A stretch of DNA of 41,949 nucleotides. Source: Burkholderiaceae bacterium (lineage in GTDB: Bacteria; Pseudomonadota; Gammaproteobacteria; Burkholderiales; Burkholderiaceae_D). The stretch spans positions 1 through 41,949 of the forward strand of contig JAGTRJ010000020.1 of assembly GCA_018261755.1 (NCBI GenBank), given 5' to 3'. Positions 1 through 8,767 of the stretch are shown here, piece after piece; position 1 is the first letter of the stretch, and each line of letters opens with the position of its first letter. The notes beneath the pieces were generated by a model that saw only the letters and a list, made by a program, of their open reading frames with translations, did no database searches and had not been told where the DNA came from. The translations under genes and the position numbers were made by a program.

Positions 1-1
1 A

Positions 2-58
2 GACGAAATCGTGGCCGCGACACGCATGTGCGCCGGTGGCGAAATATTCCGCAAATAG
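2..58 (+). CDS. pntAA: NAD(P) transhydrogenase subunit alpha part 1 (C-terminal end, partial)
   Basis: Only the last 18 codons are in the window, ending in TAG at 56-58. The reading DEIVAATRM...GGEIF matches the end of the NAD-binding domain I of PntA; the E. coli protein has DEIVKGTMVTRDREII at the equivalent point, recalled from the family. The gene ends here instead of running on into the membrane part, so this organism has the split alpha subunit: part 1 here and part 2 at 438. The enzyme couples proton movement across the inner membrane to hydride transfer from NADH to NADP+. The assignment rests on a short tail plus the neighbouring pntAB and pntB. Confidence 0.75.
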   Translation, partial: DEIVAATRMCAGGEIFRK

Positions 59-67
59 GAGAATGAC

Positions 68-427
68 ATGCAACGAATCATGCTTCGCGCAAAAATTCAC
101 CGAGCTACCGTGACCCAATGTGATCTCGACTACGAAGGTTCATGTGGCATTGACCAGGATCTGCTGGACGCTGCCGACATCAAGGTGAACGAAAAAATCG
201 AAATCTACAATGTGCAAAACGGCGAGCGCTTCTCGACCTATGCCATTTCCGGCAAGCGCGGCAGCGGCGAAATTTCGCTCAATGGCGCCGCCGCGCGCTG
301 CGCGCATCTCGGCGACCTGCTGATCATCTGCACCTATGGCCCGATGTCTGACGAGGAAATCGAAACGTACGTGCCGAAGATCGTGTTCGTCGATCGGCAG
401 AACCGGATGACCGGCATGAAAGAATAA
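68..427 (+). CDS. panD: Aspartate 1-decarboxylase (pyruvoyl enzyme precursor)
   Basis: This 119-residue cytoplasmic enzyme converts L-aspartate to beta-alanine for pantothenate and CoA synthesis. The self-processing site YEGSC is at residues 22-26, so cleavage falls between Gly24 and Ser25 and Ser25 becomes the pyruvoyl group, as in the E. coli enzyme. Length is normal for the family. The ribosome binding site AGGAGAATGAC overlaps the stop codon of the upstream transhydrogenase gene, and the stop lies 10 bp before pntAB. The gene is therefore embedded in the pnt operon and probably co-translated with it. The residue after SC is Gly where E. coli has Ala, a mild difference. Confidence 0.96.
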   Translation: MQRIMLRAKIHRATVTQCDLDYEGSCGIDQDLLDAADIKVNEKIEIYNVQNGERFSTYAISGKRGSGEISLNGAAARCAHLGDLLIICTYGPMSDEEIETYVPKIVFVDRQNRMTGMKE

Positions 428-437
428 GGGTGCGCCC

Positions 438-752
438 ATGGAAGTCTCAACCACGCTTACCAACATCATCATCTTCGTGCTGGCGATTTACGTCGGCTAT
501 CACGTCGTCTGGAATGTGACCCCGGCGCTGCATACACCGCTGATGGCGGTGACCAATGCGATTTCGGCCATCATCATTGTCGGCGCGATGCTGTCCGCCG
601 GCATGACCGAAGGGCTGGTCGGGCAGGTGATGGGTACGCTGGCGGTCGCGCTGGCGGCCGTCAACGTGTTCGGCGGCTTCCTGGTGACGCAGCGGATGCT
701 CGAAATGTTCAAGAAGAAAGAGCCGAAGGCAGCGGCCAAGGAGGCAAAGTAA
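438..752 (+). CDS. pntAB: NAD(P) transhydrogenase subunit alpha part 2
   Basis: This 104-residue membrane protein corresponds to the C-terminal membrane region of PntA. Three hydrophobic segments are visible, at about residues 8-27, 36-56 and 62-85, followed by a short Lys-rich tail ([14 protein letters not shown]). It forms part of the proton channel domain II together with PntB. The start at 438 follows panD by 10 bp with GGGTGCGCCC upstream. The TAA stop shares bases with the ATG of pntB (TAATG), indicating translational coupling. Confidence 0.93.
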   Translation: MEVSTTLTNIIIFVLAIYVGYHVVWNVTPALHTPLMAVTNAISAIIIVGAMLSAGMTEGLVGQVMGTLAVALAAVNVFGGFLVTQRMLEMFKKKEPKAAAKEAK

Positions 753-2200
753 TGAGCATGAATGTGGTTACTTTGCTGTACCTGATCGCGTCGGTCTGCT
801 TCATCGAGGCGCTCAAAGGGTTGTCGCATCCGTCCACCGCCCGCCGCGGCAATGCCTTCGGCATGGCCGGGATGGCGATCGCGGTGTTCACCACGATTGC
901 GCTGATCATCAAACTCAAGGGCGAGAATATCGGTTCCGGCGGCCTCGGCTACGGTTTGCTGATAGCTGGCGTGGTTGTGGGCGGTCTGATTGGCGCGATG
1001 CTGGCCAAGCGGGTCGAAATGACCAAGATGCCGGAACTGGTGGCGGCGATGCACTCGCTGATCGGCCTGTCGGCGGTCTTCATCGCGATTGCGGTGGTGG
1101 CTGAACCCTATGCATTCCGGATTACCGGCCGCGGCGAGCCGATTCCGTTCGGCAACCGGCTCGAACTGTTCATCGGCACTTTCGTTGGCGCGATTACGTT
1201 CTCCGGTTCGGTGATTGCGTTTGGCAAACTGTCCGGCAGCTACAAGTTTCGCCTGTTCCAGGGCGCGCCGATCGTGTTCAAGGGACAGCATTTCGTCAAT
1301 CTGGCGCTGGCCGTGATTATGATTGCGCTCGGGCTGGTGTTCTGCTTCTCGCCGGGCGCGCAGCCAGCGTGGACGCCGTTCCTGATCATGACCGCGATTG
1401 CGTTCGTGCTCGGCGTGATGATCATCATCCCGATCGGCGGCGCCGACATGCCGGTGGTGGTGTCGATGCTGAACAGCTATTCCGGCTGGGCGGCGGCCGG
1501 CATCGGCTTCTCGCTCAACAACTCGATGCTGATCATCGCCGGTTCGCTGGTCGGATCGAGCGGCGCGATTCTGTCGTACATCATGTGCAAGGCGATGAAC
1601 CGCGGTTTCTTCAGCGTGATCATGGGCGGTTTCGGCGGCGAGGTGGCAGCGGTGGCCGGTGGCGGGCAGCAGCAGCGCAACGTCAAATCCGGTTCGGCCG
1701 ATGATGCCGCCTTCCTGATGAGCAATGCCGACTCGGTGCTGATCGTGCCGGGCTATGGCTTGGCGGTGGCGCGTGCGCAGCATGCGCTGAAGGAACTGAC
1801 CGAGAAGCTGACCGAGCATGGCGTGACGGTGAAATATGCGATTCACCCGGTTGCCGGCCGGATGCCGGGGCACATGAACGTGCTGCTGGCGGAAGCCGAA
1901 GTGCCGTACGATCAGGTATTCGAGATGGAAGACGTCAACGGCGAGTTTGCTCAGGCCGATGTGGCGCTGGTGCTGGGCGCGAACGACGTGGTCAATCCGG
2001 CGGCGAACGATCCGAAATCGCCCATCGCCGGCATGCCGATTCTTGAAGCATATCGGGCAAAGACGGTCATCGTCAACAAGCGTTCGATGGCGTCCGGCTA
2101 TGCCGGTCTGGACAACGAACTGTTCTACATGGACAAGACGATGATGGTGTTCGGCGATGCAAAGAAAGTCATCGAAGACATGGTAAAGGCCGTCGAATAA
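752..2200 (+). CDS. pntB: NAD(P) transhydrogenase subunit beta
   Basis: This 482-residue inner-membrane protein has an N-terminal half of about eight hydrophobic helices (domain II, proton path) and a C-terminal NADP(H)-binding domain III from about residue 310. The nucleotide-binding loop VPGYGLAVARAQ lies at about residues 330-341 and the family signatures GRMPGHMNVLLAEA and GANDVVNPAA are intact. Length matches PntB (E. coli 462). It overlaps pntAB and is followed by a strong terminator at 2221, so it ends the pntAA-panD-pntAB-pntB operon. Role: NADPH supply using the proton gradient. Confidence 0.97.
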   Translation: MSMNVVTLLYLIASVCFIEALKGLSHPSTARRGNAFGMAGMAIAVFTTIALIIKLKGENIGSGGLGYGLLIAGVVVGGLIGAMLAKRVEMTKMPELVAAMHSLIGLSAVFIAIAVVAEPYAFRITGRGEPIPFGNRLELFIGTFVGAITFSGSVIAFGKLSGSYKFRLFQGAPIVFKGQHFVNLALAVIMIALGLVFCFSPGAQPAWTPFLIMTAIAFVLGVMIIIPIGGADMPVVVSMLNSYSGWAAAGIGFSLNNSMLIIAGSLVGSSGAILSYIMCKAMNRGFFSVIMGGFGGEVAAVAGGGQQQRNVKSGSADDAAFLMSNADSVLIVPGYGLAVARAQHALKELTEKLTEHGVTVKYAIHPVAGRMPGHMNVLLAEAEVPYDQVFEMEDVNGEFAQADVALVLGANDVVNPAANDPKSPIAGMPILEAYRAKTVIVNKRSMASGYAGLDNELFYMDKTMMVFGDAKKVIEDMVKAVE

Positions 2201-2220
2201 AACGGTTGTACACATGCCGT

Positions 2221-2258
2221 AAAAACGCGCCAGGTCGCAAGACCGGCGCGTTTTTTTT
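2221..2258 (+). terminator. Intrinsic terminator after pntB
   Basis: A GC-rich stem CGCGCC/GGCGCG (2226-2231 with 2245-2250) continues after one bulged A as GGTC/GACC, closes on a GCAA tetraloop, and is followed by eight T residues at 2251-2258. Five A residues precede the stem, so it could also work on the minus strand. It lies 20 bp after the pntB stop and separates the pnt operon from the kinase gene. Confidence 0.93.
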
Positions 2259-2396
2259 CGCCCAACATTTGATATTTCTCGACGGGATGGTCTTGCCTGG
2301 GTGTCATGATTAACGGAAATGTCGGCCTTGTGCCTGGACTGCGCAGGCATTATCGAATGCTTGTGTTTTGCCGTTCGGAAACATCCATTTATCAGC

Positions 2397-5300
2397 ATGA
2401 ATTCACGCGCATCCCACTACCTGTCGCGGCTGTGTTGCAGCAAGCTGCTGCCCTGGCTGATATTGCTGGTCGGCCTGCTGACGACCTGCGTCGCGCATCA
2501 CGCGGCGATGGAAAACGCGCATCGCTTGCTGCGCGAGAATTTCAACTATCGCACGCGCGAAATTGCCAGCAGGATCGATCAGGGAATTGCTGCCTACAAG
2601 ATGGCGCTGCACGGCGCCAGCGGCGTGCTTGCGCGGCGCGACAGTGCCGGGCGCAAGGAATTCAGCGATTACCTGCAGCGGCTGATTCAGGCAAAAAAGT
2701 TTCCGGGCGCACTGGCGATGGGTTACATGCGCATGGTCGTGTCGGAGTCGGCCGAGCAGCAGCTTCAGGCGCAGCCGGATTACGTCGATTGCTTTGTGCC
2801 TGCCGACGCGACAGTCGGTTTGCGCAGGACGTCGTTTGGCGCTCTGGCCAGTGGTAGCCGCCAGTGCCAGCTTGGCCGAAATTTTCATCTGGACCAGGCC
2901 AGTCGGCTGGCAATGCAGCAGGCGCGCGACCAAAACCGGGTATTCATGTCCGGCAGGCTGACCATCGCGCTTGTGCCGGCAACGGTCAGCCAGCAGGCTT
3001 ACGCGATGTACTTTCCGGTTTATCGAGGCGGTGGCGAGAACCGGACGCTTTCAGAGCGTCGCGCCAATATCAGCGGCTGGGTGTTCATCGTTTTCCGGCT
3101 CGACGATCTGCTGCACGGCCAGTTAGGTGAGTACGGCGGCGAATTGGCGCTAGCGGTCGATGCTGGCGAAGATATTCCTGCGGCGCAAGTACGGCCGACA
3201 CTGCTGTCTGTCGCAACGCCGCTGTTCGAAGCCGCCCGGCGGCTAGACCTGGCCGGTCAGCCGCTGCAACTGAAGATCAGCTCGCTGCCTGAATTCGAGT
3301 CGCGGCTCGAAACCGGTGTGGCTGAAACGCTGAAGATATCCGGCATTCTGGTTAGCGCGGTGCTGTTCCTGTATGTCTGGTCGCTGGTCAGCGGCCGTGA
3401 AAGCGCGGTCGCGCTGGCAAACGTGATGACGCGCGACCTGCAGGATAGCGAGAACCGCTGGAAATTCGCGGTCGAAGGTTCAGGCGATGCGCTGTGGGAC
3501 TGGAGCGTGAAGGACGGCACGATGCTTTTCTCCAGTCGCTGGAAAGAAATGCTCGGTTTTGACGAGGATGAAATCGGCAGCGGTTTTGGTGAATGGGAGC
3601 AGCGTATCCATCCAGATGACAGGCAACACACCGCAGCGGCGATTGCGTCGCTGATTGGCGGATGCAAGGCGAGTTACCAGAGCGAGCATCGTCTGAAATG
3701 TCGCAATGGCGAATGGAAATGGGTGCTGGATCGCGGCATGGTGGTTCAACGCGACGGCAACGGGAATCCGTTGCGCGTGATTGGAACGCTGTCCGATATC
3801 GACGACCGCAAGGCGGCCGAAAGCCGGATTCGGCGGCTGACGCAACTGTATGCCGCGCTGAGCCATTGCAACCAGGCCATCGTCCGCGCGGTCGACGAAA
3901 CGGAACTTTTTGCCGATATTTGCCGCATTGCGGTCGAGTTCGGCGGCATGAAGATGGCCTGGATCGGTCTGATTGACGATACCGGCCAGCATGTGCGTGT
4001 GGCCGCATCCTGCGGCATGAGCCAGGAATATCTGGACGAGATGCGCTTTCTGGTCGAGGTGGCCGGTCAGCAATATCAGGTGAATTCCGATGAAGCGGCA
4101 AGCAAGCTGCAGCTGATTTTCAATCACCGGCAATGGCCGCTGTGGTGCCAGGACGTGCAAAGCGAACCGTTGCTGGAACAGTGGCGCGAGCGGGCGCAGG
4201 TGTACGGTTGGAGCGCGCTGGGTGCGTTGCCGCTGCTGCGCAAGGGCAGGCTGGTCGGCGCATTCCTGATTTATGCCAGCGAAGTGAATGCCTTCGATCA
4301 GGAAGCGCGCGATCTGCTGGAAGAAATGGCGATGGATATCAGTTCGGCGCTGGATAATTTCGAGCGCGAGGATGAACGCAGAAAAGCGGAGCAGGCGTTG
4401 CGCGATAGCGAAACTTTCAACGTGACCGTGCTCGATTCTCTGGGCGAACATATTGCGGTCATTGATGCGCAGAGCAACATCGTCACCGTCAACCGCGCGT
4501 GGCTGCAGTTTGCGCGCGACAATGGCACCCCGGATTCAATGGAATACTGGCGCGGGGCGAATTATTTTGAGCAGTGCGAAAAAATGCTGCATCAGGAAAA
4601 TGCTTCGACTGCGGCGGTCGCGCGTGCCGGCATCAAGGCGGTGCTGACAGGCGGGCAGCCCAGTTTCGAAATGGAATATTCGTGCCGCTCACCCTATTGG
4701 CAGCGCTGGTTCGTGATGCACGTGACACCGCTCGGCGACGCGAACCCTGGTGCTGTGGTAGCGCATGAAGACATCACGCGTCGCAAGAAAGGCGAGCTGG
4801 AAATCAACAATGCGCGCATTCGCCTGGCGGAGCTGTCGAGTCAGTTGATTGAGGCACAGGAAAGCGAACGCAAGAATCTGGCGCGGGAATTGCACGACGA
4901 ACTGGGGCAGCGTTTCACGACGTTGAGTCTGGGCCTGCACAGGATGCAGAAGTATCTGGCAACACATGAAGCGCGGGATGCGTGGCATATGGCAAATGAA
5001 GAAGTGGCATCGCTGATTCAGCGCGTGCGCGTGATGTCGCGCTCGCTGCGGCCACCGATGCTCGATCACCTCGGGCTGGAAGCGTCGGTGCGGCAATTGC
5101 TGCAGCAGAATTTTTCCGATGGCGGTTACGTGTTCGAATACGTCGGTTTGCCGCAGAAACTGCCGGCGCCAGTGGAAATCACAGCTTTCCGCCTCATTCA
5201 GGAAGGCATCACCAACATTACCCGCCATGCGCAGGCGAGCCATGTGATAGTCGAAATCAACGGCGGCGAATTTGGCGATGAACTGGAAATCATTATCCGC

Positions 5301-5465
5301 GACAATGGCTGCGGGTTCGAGATGGATCAGATGCAAATGGCCGCGCATCGCGGCAGCTTCGGTCTGGTCGGGATGCGTGAACGGGTGACAATGCTGGGCG
5401 GGAAATTCAGGGTTGATTCCGCGCCCGGTCAGGGAACGCGAATTGAAGTGCAGCTCAAACTATGA
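2397..5465 (+). CDS. CHASE-PAS-GAF-PAS sensor histidine kinase (HisKA_3/NarX-type)
   Basis: From ATG 2397 the protein has 1022 residues; an in-frame ATG at 2319 would add 26. Neither start has a clear Shine-Dalgarno; 2397 is preferred because it puts a basic leader directly before transmembrane helix 1 (about 12-33). Then come a periplasmic CHASE-like domain (about 60-240), helix 2 (about 312-334), a PAS_3 domain with PAC (348-473), a GAF domain (476-640), a second PAS (667-798), a HisKA_3 domain with the H-box ARELHDELGQ (His833), and an HATPase domain containing DNGCGF and GLVGMRER. It should autophosphorylate His833 in response to an unknown periplasmic ligand and signal to the overlapping response regulator. 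The GAF closely resembles that of the protein at 8768-12625. Confidence 0.9.
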   Translation: MNSRASHYLSRLCCSKLLPWLILLVGLLTTCVAHHAAMENAHRLLRENFNYRTREIASRIDQGIAAYKMALHGASGVLARRDSAGRKEFSDYLQRLIQAKKFPGALAMGYMRMVVSESAEQQLQAQPDYVDCFVPADATVGLRRTSFGALASGSRQCQLGRNFHLDQASRLAMQQARDQNRVFMSGRLTIALVPATVSQQAYAMYFPVYRGGGENRTLSERRANISGWVFIVFRLDDLLHGQLGEYGGELALAVDAGEDIPAAQVRPTLLSVATPLFEAARRLDLAGQPLQLKISSLPEFESRLETGVAETLKISGILVSAVLFLYVWSLVSGRESAVALANVMTRDLQDSENRWKFAVEGSGDALWDWSVKDGTMLFSSRWKEMLGFDEDEIGSGFGEWEQRIHPDDRQHTAAAIASLIGGCKASYQSEHRLKCRNGEWKWVLDRGMVVQRDGNGNPLRVIGTLSDIDDRKAAESRIRRLTQLYAALSHCNQAIVRAVDETELFADICRIAVEFGGMKMAWIGLIDDTGQHVRVAASCGMSQEYLDEMRFLVEVAGQQYQVNSDEAASKLQLIFNHRQWPLWCQDVQSEPLLEQWRERAQVYGWSALGALPLLRKGRLVGAFLIYASEVNAFDQEARDLLEEMAMDISSALDNFEREDERRKAEQALRDSETFNVTVLDSLGEHIAVIDAQSNIVTVNRAWLQFARDNGTPDSMEYWRGANYFEQCEKMLHQENASTAAVARAGIKAVLTGGQPSFEMEYSCRSPYWQRWFVMHVTPLGDANPGAVVAHEDITRRKKGELEINNARIRLAELSSQLIEAQESERKNLARELHDELGQRFTTLSLGLHRMQKYLATHEARDAWHMANEEVASLIQRVRVMSRSLRPPMLDHLGLEASVRQLLQQNFSDGGYVFEYVGLPQKLPAPVEITAFRLIQEGITNITRHAQASHVIVEINGGEFGDELEIIIRDNGCGFEMDQMQMAAHRGSFGLVGMRERVTMLGGKFRVDSAPGQGTRIEVQLKL

Positions 5466-6133
5466 TGAACAGGGCGATGAAAGAATACCGGATACTTCTG
5501 GTCGATGATCATGCGCTGGTGCGGGCAGGCATCAGGAATCTGATCGACCAGCTTGACGGCTTTTCGGTCGAGGCCGAGGCATCCGGCATGGATGAGGCGA
5601 TGGAGAAACTCAAAGCCGGACAGCCGGACATCGTGATCACCGACATCGACATGGGAGGCGACAGCGGGCTGGATCTGGCCGGCAGGGTCAGACGGCAATT
5701 TCCGAACGTGAAAGTGATGATACTCAGCATGCACTCATCCGAGGCGCTGGTGTCCGAGGCGTTGCAGATCGGTGCGTCCGCCTATCTGCTGAAGGAGGCT
5801 GCGCCGGCGGAGTTGCAGATTGCGCTGGCGGCGGTCACGCGGGGCGAAAATTTCATGAGTCCGGGCGTTTCGACCAAGGTGATCAACCGCTTCGTGCGCA
5901 CGCCGGCACCAGTGCCCGACCCGCTGAAATCGCTGACGCCGAGGCAAATCCAGATCCTGACGCTGTTGGCCAGCGGTCGCGGCACGAAGGAAATCGCCTA
6001 CGAACTGGATTTGAGCGACAAGACGGTCGCTGCGCACCGGGCGCAAATCATGGAACGCATCGGCATTCGCGATCTGGTCGGGCTGGTGCTGTTTGCGGTC
6101 AAGCACGGGCTGGTCAAGGTGGACAAGCCATAA
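5462..6133 (+). CDS. NarL/FixJ-family response regulator
   Basis: This 223-residue protein has a receiver domain (residues 9-125) with acidic pair D15-D16, likely phosphoacceptor D61 in VITDIDMGG, and a conserved Lys in LLKEAAPAEL. A LuxR-type helix-turn-helix follows at about 155-215 (LTPRQIQILTLLASGRGTKE, DLSDKTVAAHRAQI). ATG 5462 overlaps the TGA of the kinase gene (ATGA), so the two form a cotranslated pair in which the kinase is the obvious phosphodonor. An in-frame ATG at 5477 preceded by CAGGGCG is an alternative start. Targets are unknown; the adjacent chemoreceptors and c-di-GMP gene are candidates by position only. Confidence 0.93.
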   Translation: MMNRAMKEYRILLVDDHALVRAGIRNLIDQLDGFSVEAEASGMDEAMEKLKAGQPDIVITDIDMGGDSGLDLAGRVRRQFPNVKVMILSMHSSEALVSEALQIGASAYLLKEAAPAELQIALAAVTRGENFMSPGVSTKVINRFVRTPAPVPDPLKSLTPRQIQILTLLASGRGTKEIAYELDLSDKTVAAHRAQIMERIGIRDLVGLVLFAVKHGLVKVDKP

Positions 6134-6165
6134 CGCCGCCACCGGCCCGCGCGATGGTTTTTCCT

Positions 6166-6240
6166 GGGGTATGTGGTTAAAACCCACAGCTGGGCCACAA
6201 TTTTGCTGGCGGTTTGAAAATACAGGTGGGAGTATTTTTG
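6166..6240 (+). repeat. 75-bp interspersed repeat, copy A
   Basis: This is one of five gap-free alignable copies in the window. It starts GGGGTATGTG and ends AAAATAC-AGGTGGGA-GTATTTT (hairpin at 6217-6238). It has 57 of 75 positions identical to copy B at 40056. It begins 32 bp after the response regulator stop, in the same orientation as that gene, in the convergent gap with the chemoreceptor gene. Confidence 0.8.
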
Positions 6241-6267
6241 CGCCCGCGCGCGGCAAGTTTCCGGCAT

Positions 6268-6300
6268 GATGGCGGCCGCCCGTTGCAGACGGCCGCCATC
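6268..6300. other. Perfect 11-bp inverted repeat hairpin after chemoreceptor gene
   Basis: GATGGCGGCCG (6268-6278) and CGGCCGCCATC (6290-6300) form a perfect 11-bp stem with an 11-nt loop. It lies four bases past the stop of the minus-strand chemoreceptor gene. There is no T tract on either strand, so it is not a canonical intrinsic terminator. It may stabilise the mRNA 3' end or help block read-through between the convergent genes. Confidence 0.6.
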
Positions 6301-6304
6301 AGGT

Positions 6305-8647
6305 TCAGGTCTTGTAAATGCCGCAGCCGACGATCAAGTCTTCATGCTGCTCCAGGTACATCGACTTCGGTTCCATGTTCTTGCTGATCGGATTCAGGAA
6401 AGAGTAATCCTGCCAGCCCTTGCCGTGGTTGCGGATGATGTCGATGCGTTCGCGCACATATGGCTTGCCATCGCCATCCTTCGAGTCGATCAGGTTCTGG
6501 CCGATCAGTTTCGGATTGGCGCCGTGTGCGAGGTTTTTGCCGTTGAGGTCGTAAACCACGACGTACAGATCGCGATCGGTGAACTGTCCGAGCGGATTAC
6601 TGATTTCGCTGAAGGTCGCGTCGCGCCCCTGCTCCCGGAGTTGCTCGATCGCTTTTTTCACCAGCGCAGCCGCTTCATCCCTGGTGCCGGTTGCAGTCGA
6701 TTTCAGCTTGAAGATATTGACTTGCTTGACCAGATCGGCGCTCTGGTTTTGCAGTGCTTCGGCGGCGGCAGCGGCTTGCTCGACCAGCGCGGCGTTTTGC
6801 TGCGTTACCTGATCCATTTGCGTGATTGCCTGGTTTACCTGCTCGATGCCGTCGCTTTGCTCACGGCTGGCAGCGGTGATCTCGGCCATGATGTCGTGTA
6901 CCTGCCGGATGCTGGCCACCACTTCCTGCATCGTCGCGCCAGCATGTTCGACCAGCCGGCTGCCGGCTTCGACCTTGCCGACCGAATCGTCGATCAAATC
7001 CTTGATTTCCCGCGCAGCGGCTGCGCTGCGCTGCGCCAGCGCGCGCACTTCGGTCGCCACGACCGCGAAGCCCCGGCCCTGTTCGCCGGCACGCGCTGCC
7101 TCGACCGCGGCATTCAGTGCCAGGATATTGGTCTGGAACGCAATGCCGTCGATCACATTGATGATGTCGGCGATTTTCTTTGACGACGCATCAATATCAT
7201 GCATGGTTTCCACCACCTGCGACACGACGTTGCCGCCCCTGGCCGCTACATCGGATGCGGTGACTGCCAGCTGGTTCGCCTGCATGGCATTGTCGGCATT
7301 TTGGCGCACGGTCGATGTCAGTTCTTCCATCGACGACGCTGTTTCTTCGAGCGAACTGGCCTGCTGTTCGGTTCTCGATGACAAATCCTGGTTGCCGGAA
7401 GCGATTTCGGACGAGGCGCTGGCAATCGTGTCGGTGCCGCGACGCACATTCCAGACGACGTTCGCCAGTCCCTGGCTGATGCTGTTCATCGCATTGGCTA
7501 GCTGACCGATTTCATCGCTGCGATCGGATTCAAGCCGAACGGTCAGATCGCCCTTGGCAATTTCACTGGCGGCGGTGACCGCATGTCCGAGCGGACGGCT
7601 GACCAGATTGCGCACCAGCAGATACAGCAGTACGGCCAGCGCGACGACCGCCAGCAGGCCACCAAGCATGAACCAGTTGCGCAGCGTGCGCGCGTCGCGC
7701 GTGATTTCGTCGGTGTAGGCGCGGCCGATGACGATCCAGTCCCAGTCCTTGAAATAGTGGAAGCTGATGATGCGCTCGCGGCCCTCAGCGTCGGCGGCAT
7801 CGACGTAATGCATGACGCCATTTTTGGCTTTCAGCAATTCCTTGACGATTTCACGCCCGTCGGTTGCCTTGATGCCCAGGACGTTCTTGCCCTCGTCTTT
7901 CTCATGCATCACGATATTGCCGTAAGTGCTGCCAGGAGCGGCATCGATGGCGTAGAAAAAGCCGTTATCGCCCACCTTCATCGAGATGATCCGGTTTTTG
8001 ATGGCTTTGACATTTTCGGAGAAATCAATCCCGACATACAGCGCGCCAATCACTTGCCCGCTGCTATTTTTCAGGGGCAGATACTCGGTGAAATATTCCC
8101 GCCCGAACAGGGTGGTAATGCCGTTATAGGTTTTTCCTTCGAGCAGGCTTTTATACGCGGCACTGTTTGCATCCAATGCGGTGCCGATCGCGCGTTCGCC
8201 CTTGTCATTTTTCAATGAGGTCGAAATGCGGATGAATTCATTTTCGCTGCGGACAAAAACCGTCGCCAGGATGCCGCTTTGGGCACTGAACCGGTCTGCC
8301 ACGCTGTGGTCATTGTTGATCGTGCTGCCGCCGCTTTTCAGCACCGGTACCGACTTGCCGGCGACATTGACGCGGCTGCTGCCGTCCGATGTGAACTTGC
8401 CGGGGAAATAGGTTTCAAGGATTTTGAGCGAGCGGTCGGCCTCATTTTTCAATGTGGCGTTGAACAGGTCAATCATTTGCACGACCGAGGTGCTTTTTTC
8501 CGTCAGGTCGTCGATGGCCTGCTTCTCCTGCAGTCGGGTGGTGGTGTAGCTGGATACGCCGATCAGAGTGCCGATGATGAGCGCGATCAGGATGAAAGCG
8601 ATGCCGGAAAGTTTTGCGCCCAAACCAAATTGCCGCAATTTGCCCAT
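6305..8647 (-). CDS. Methyl-accepting chemotaxis protein with periplasmic Cache and extra C-terminal Cache domain
   Basis: The protein has 780 residues. ATG 8647 is chosen because AAGGAGAATC directly precedes it. Order: TM1 (about 14-32), a large periplasmic Cache_3/Cache_2-type sensor (35-320), TM2 (324-347), HAMP (348-400) and an MCP signalling domain with the conserved hairpin tip around 500-531 ([20 protein letters not shown]). A second small Cache-like domain then fills 655-780 ([29 protein letters not shown]). That last domain follows the cytoplasmic coiled coil and so should lie in the cytoplasm, where most receptors carry only a flexible tail. No CheR-docking pentapeptide ends the protein. 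The ligand is unknown. Confidence 0.93.
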   Translation of the reverse strand: MGKLRQFGLGAKLSGIAFILIALIIGTLIGVSSYTTTRLQEKQAIDDLTEKSTSVVQMIDLFNATLKNEADRSLKILETYFPGKFTSDGSSRVNVAGKSVPVLKSGGSTINNDHSVADRFSAQSGILATVFVRSENEFIRISTSLKNDKGERAIGTALDANSAAYKSLLEGKTYNGITTLFGREYFTEYLPLKNSSGQVIGALYVGIDFSENVKAIKNRIISMKVGDNGFFYAIDAAPGSTYGNIVMHEKDEGKNVLGIKATDGREIVKELLKAKNGVMHYVDAADAEGRERIISFHYFKDWDWIVIGRAYTDEITRDARTLRNWFMLGGLLAVVALAVLLYLLVRNLVSRPLGHAVTAASEIAKGDLTVRLESDRSDEIGQLANAMNSISQGLANVVWNVRRGTDTIASASSEIASGNQDLSSRTEQQASSLEETASSMEELTSTVRQNADNAMQANQLAVTASDVAARGGNVVSQVVETMHDIDASSKKIADIINVIDGIAFQTNILALNAAVEAARAGEQGRGFAVVATEVRALAQRSAAAAREIKDLIDDSVGKVEAGSRLVEHAGATMQEVVASIRQVHDIMAEITAASREQSDGIEQVNQAITQMDQVTQQNAALVEQAAAAAEALQNQSADLVKQVNIFKLKSTATGTRDEAAALVKKAIEQLREQGRDATFSEISNPLGQFTDRDLYVVVYDLNGKNLAHGANPKLIGQNLIDSKDGDGKPYVRERIDIIRNHGKGWQDYSFLNPISKNMEPKSMYLEQHEDLIVGCGIYKT

Positions 8648-8686
8648 GATTCTCCTTATTTTTTTGTTTGCGCAGGGAAACATCTC

Positions 8687-8715
8687 ATTGTGACGTAAGC
8701 GCGTGTAACACTCAA
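8687..8715 (-). promoter_or_regulatory. Candidate sigma-70 promoter for chemoreceptor gene
   Basis: On the minus strand TTGAGT (8715-8710) and CACAAT (8692-8687) are separated by 17 bp, and the start codon lies about 40 bp further on. The match to consensus is partial (4/6 and 4/6). No sigma-28 flagellar promoter was recognised here. Confidence 0.35.
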
Positions 8716-8767
8716 GGTGATCGCAGGCAGATGCGCGGAAAAAAGAATGGAAATGGTGGCGGAACTT

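Noticed and set aside
2319-2396. Upstream start for the histidine kinase at 2319
   Set aside because: It would add 26 residues with no clear ribosome site and place a Cys-rich stretch before the membrane helix; 2397 is simpler, though not proven.
500-2398. A long open frame antisense to pntAB and pntB
   Set aside because: Its translation is rich in His, Arg and Gln without any recognisable fold; it mirrors codon bias of the true genes on the other strand.
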